Assembly: GCA_944989445.1 (NCBI GenBank)
Contig: CALYLW010000427.1
Location: forward strand, 162,501 to 226,500
From: Ampullaceana balthica
Lineage: Eukaryota > Mollusca > Gastropoda > Lymnaeidae
Length of the DNA: 64,000 bases
Reading direction: 5' to 3'
Part shown: positions 63,386 to 64,000 of the stretch, in pieces
Layout of the letters: every line of letters begins with the position of its first letter
How positions within the stretch are numbered: position 1 is the first letter of the stretch
Notes under the pieces: model-generated
Database searches by the model: none
What the model was told of the DNA's origin: nothing
What the model saw: only the letters and a program-made list of their open reading frames with translations
Made by a program: the position numbers and the translations under genes

Positions 63386-64000
63386 CAGTAGAAGTCCGAA
63401 AATCCGGCACGTTCGGGACCGGCTCGGTGCCGGACTATCGAAAATTCCGGTCTATCGGGCAGTGCCCCTTCTTTTTAGTGTAGGCTTTGCCGTAAAACAA
63501 ATGTACTTTGTTTTTTAACTACATGCATACATAAATCGTAATTATAAGAACAATTAGGTTAATAATTAAAATACAAATACAGTATGCAATTATTATTGCT
63601 GCAAATACAACACAGTTTATTTTACATTTCATATAATGTATGTACACGTACTATAAAACATATTTCACTTATAATAAAAAAAGTCACGAATGTCTTTTTG
63701 TTTTCTTGACTTTGGGTGTTAATTATTATTTCTAACGATTTGGAAATCAATAATTTCTGAAGCACTGTAGCTAGTACTAGCCTCAGCAAAAGAGATAAAC
63801 TTATTTAGTGATTCTGCAGCTTCTGCCCAGCTGATTTTTTCCTTTTCTTCCGTTTCGGCATCTGAGTCACTTTCTTCACGATTTTGAGTAGGCTGAGGGT
63901 TTACAGAGTGCTTCAGGGTGATCCCGAACTACCCCGAAAACTTCCAAATAGCTCTCGGGCGTTTTTATTTGCTGAAAGACACACTTTTGGAGAAACTGTA
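63386..64000 (-). mobile_element. Tigger/pogo-type transposon, 3' end, running off the window
   Basis: Starts CAGTAGAAGTCCGAAAATCC after a TA target. The inverted copy of the terminus would lie beyond 64000. It carries the transposase C-terminus on the minus strand. Confidence 0.85.
63719..63910 (-). pseudogene. Tigger/jerky-type transposase, C-terminal tail
   Basis: Minus-strand frame ending in TAA at 63719-63721. It encodes an acidic stretch (REESDSDAETEEKEK), ISWAEAAESLNKFISFAEAS, then TSYSASEIIDFQIVRNNN. An acidic linker followed by a W-EA-E-L--FI-F-E helix pair is the usual C-terminal end of Tigger/CENPB-like transposases. Immediately upstream the frame breaks (stop near 63920), so this copy appears damaged, although the rest lies outside the window. 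Confidence 0.7.

Overview
The window is animal nuclear DNA. It has one large split gene on the + strand with GT-AG introns, many dead transposons, and an exceptional amount of tandem repeat. The gene is a class IIA phosphatidylinositol transfer protein of the RdgB/PITPNM (Nir2/Nir3) family. Eleven internal coding exons lie between 8752 and 62717 and join in frame into about 835 codons: a nearly complete N-terminal PITP domain, an acidic FFAT motif, a linker, and much of the DDHD region. The first coding exon (about 25 residues) and the 3' part (rest of DDHD, LNS2) were not found and probably lie outside the window. The transposon mix (RTE and Jockey-type LINEs, hAT, Tigger/pogo, mariner-like MITEs) and the low-GC introns suggest a lophotrochozoan, perhaps a gastropod mollusc; that is inference, not proof.

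Layout. 1-8751: upstream intron or 5' flank, holding a broken hAT transposase, several MITEs, a RTE-type LINE 3' end and short minisatellites. 8752-23908: exons 1-4 of the visible gene, separated by introns largely made of minisatellites (26, 39, about 45, 57/59, 25, 26, 22 and 19/26 bp units). 23909-42180: an 18-kb intron with a hAT relic, a 5'-truncated Jockey-like LINE, a RTE LINE with a twin-priming-type inversion, several MITEs, and a hAT element nested inside another hAT element, both with exact 8-bp target-site duplications. 42181-42246: a 66-bp exon encoding most of the FFAT motif. 42247-54880: an intron dominated by a dead Tigger/pogo element whose interior has become a satellite of about 9.8 kb (41, 65 and 77 bp units). 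54881-62717: exons 6-11, with a further hAT element, a MITE and more arrays between them. 62718-64000: intron with a mariner-like MITE interrupted by a Tigger/pogo element that runs off the window.

How it fits together. There is one host gene, so no operon or pathway cluster. The recurring theme is tandem amplification. Some arrays grew from splice sites (the donor at 15815/15816, the acceptor before 58812, probably the acceptor before 15612); others grew inside DNA transposons (42620-53509, 9970-10435, and the transposase at 56129-57877). Most long open frames in the window are artefacts of stop-free repeat units and are not annotated as genes. I found no evidence of a new defence, CRISPR or biosynthetic system; the most unusual content is the repeat biology and its contact with the splice sites.
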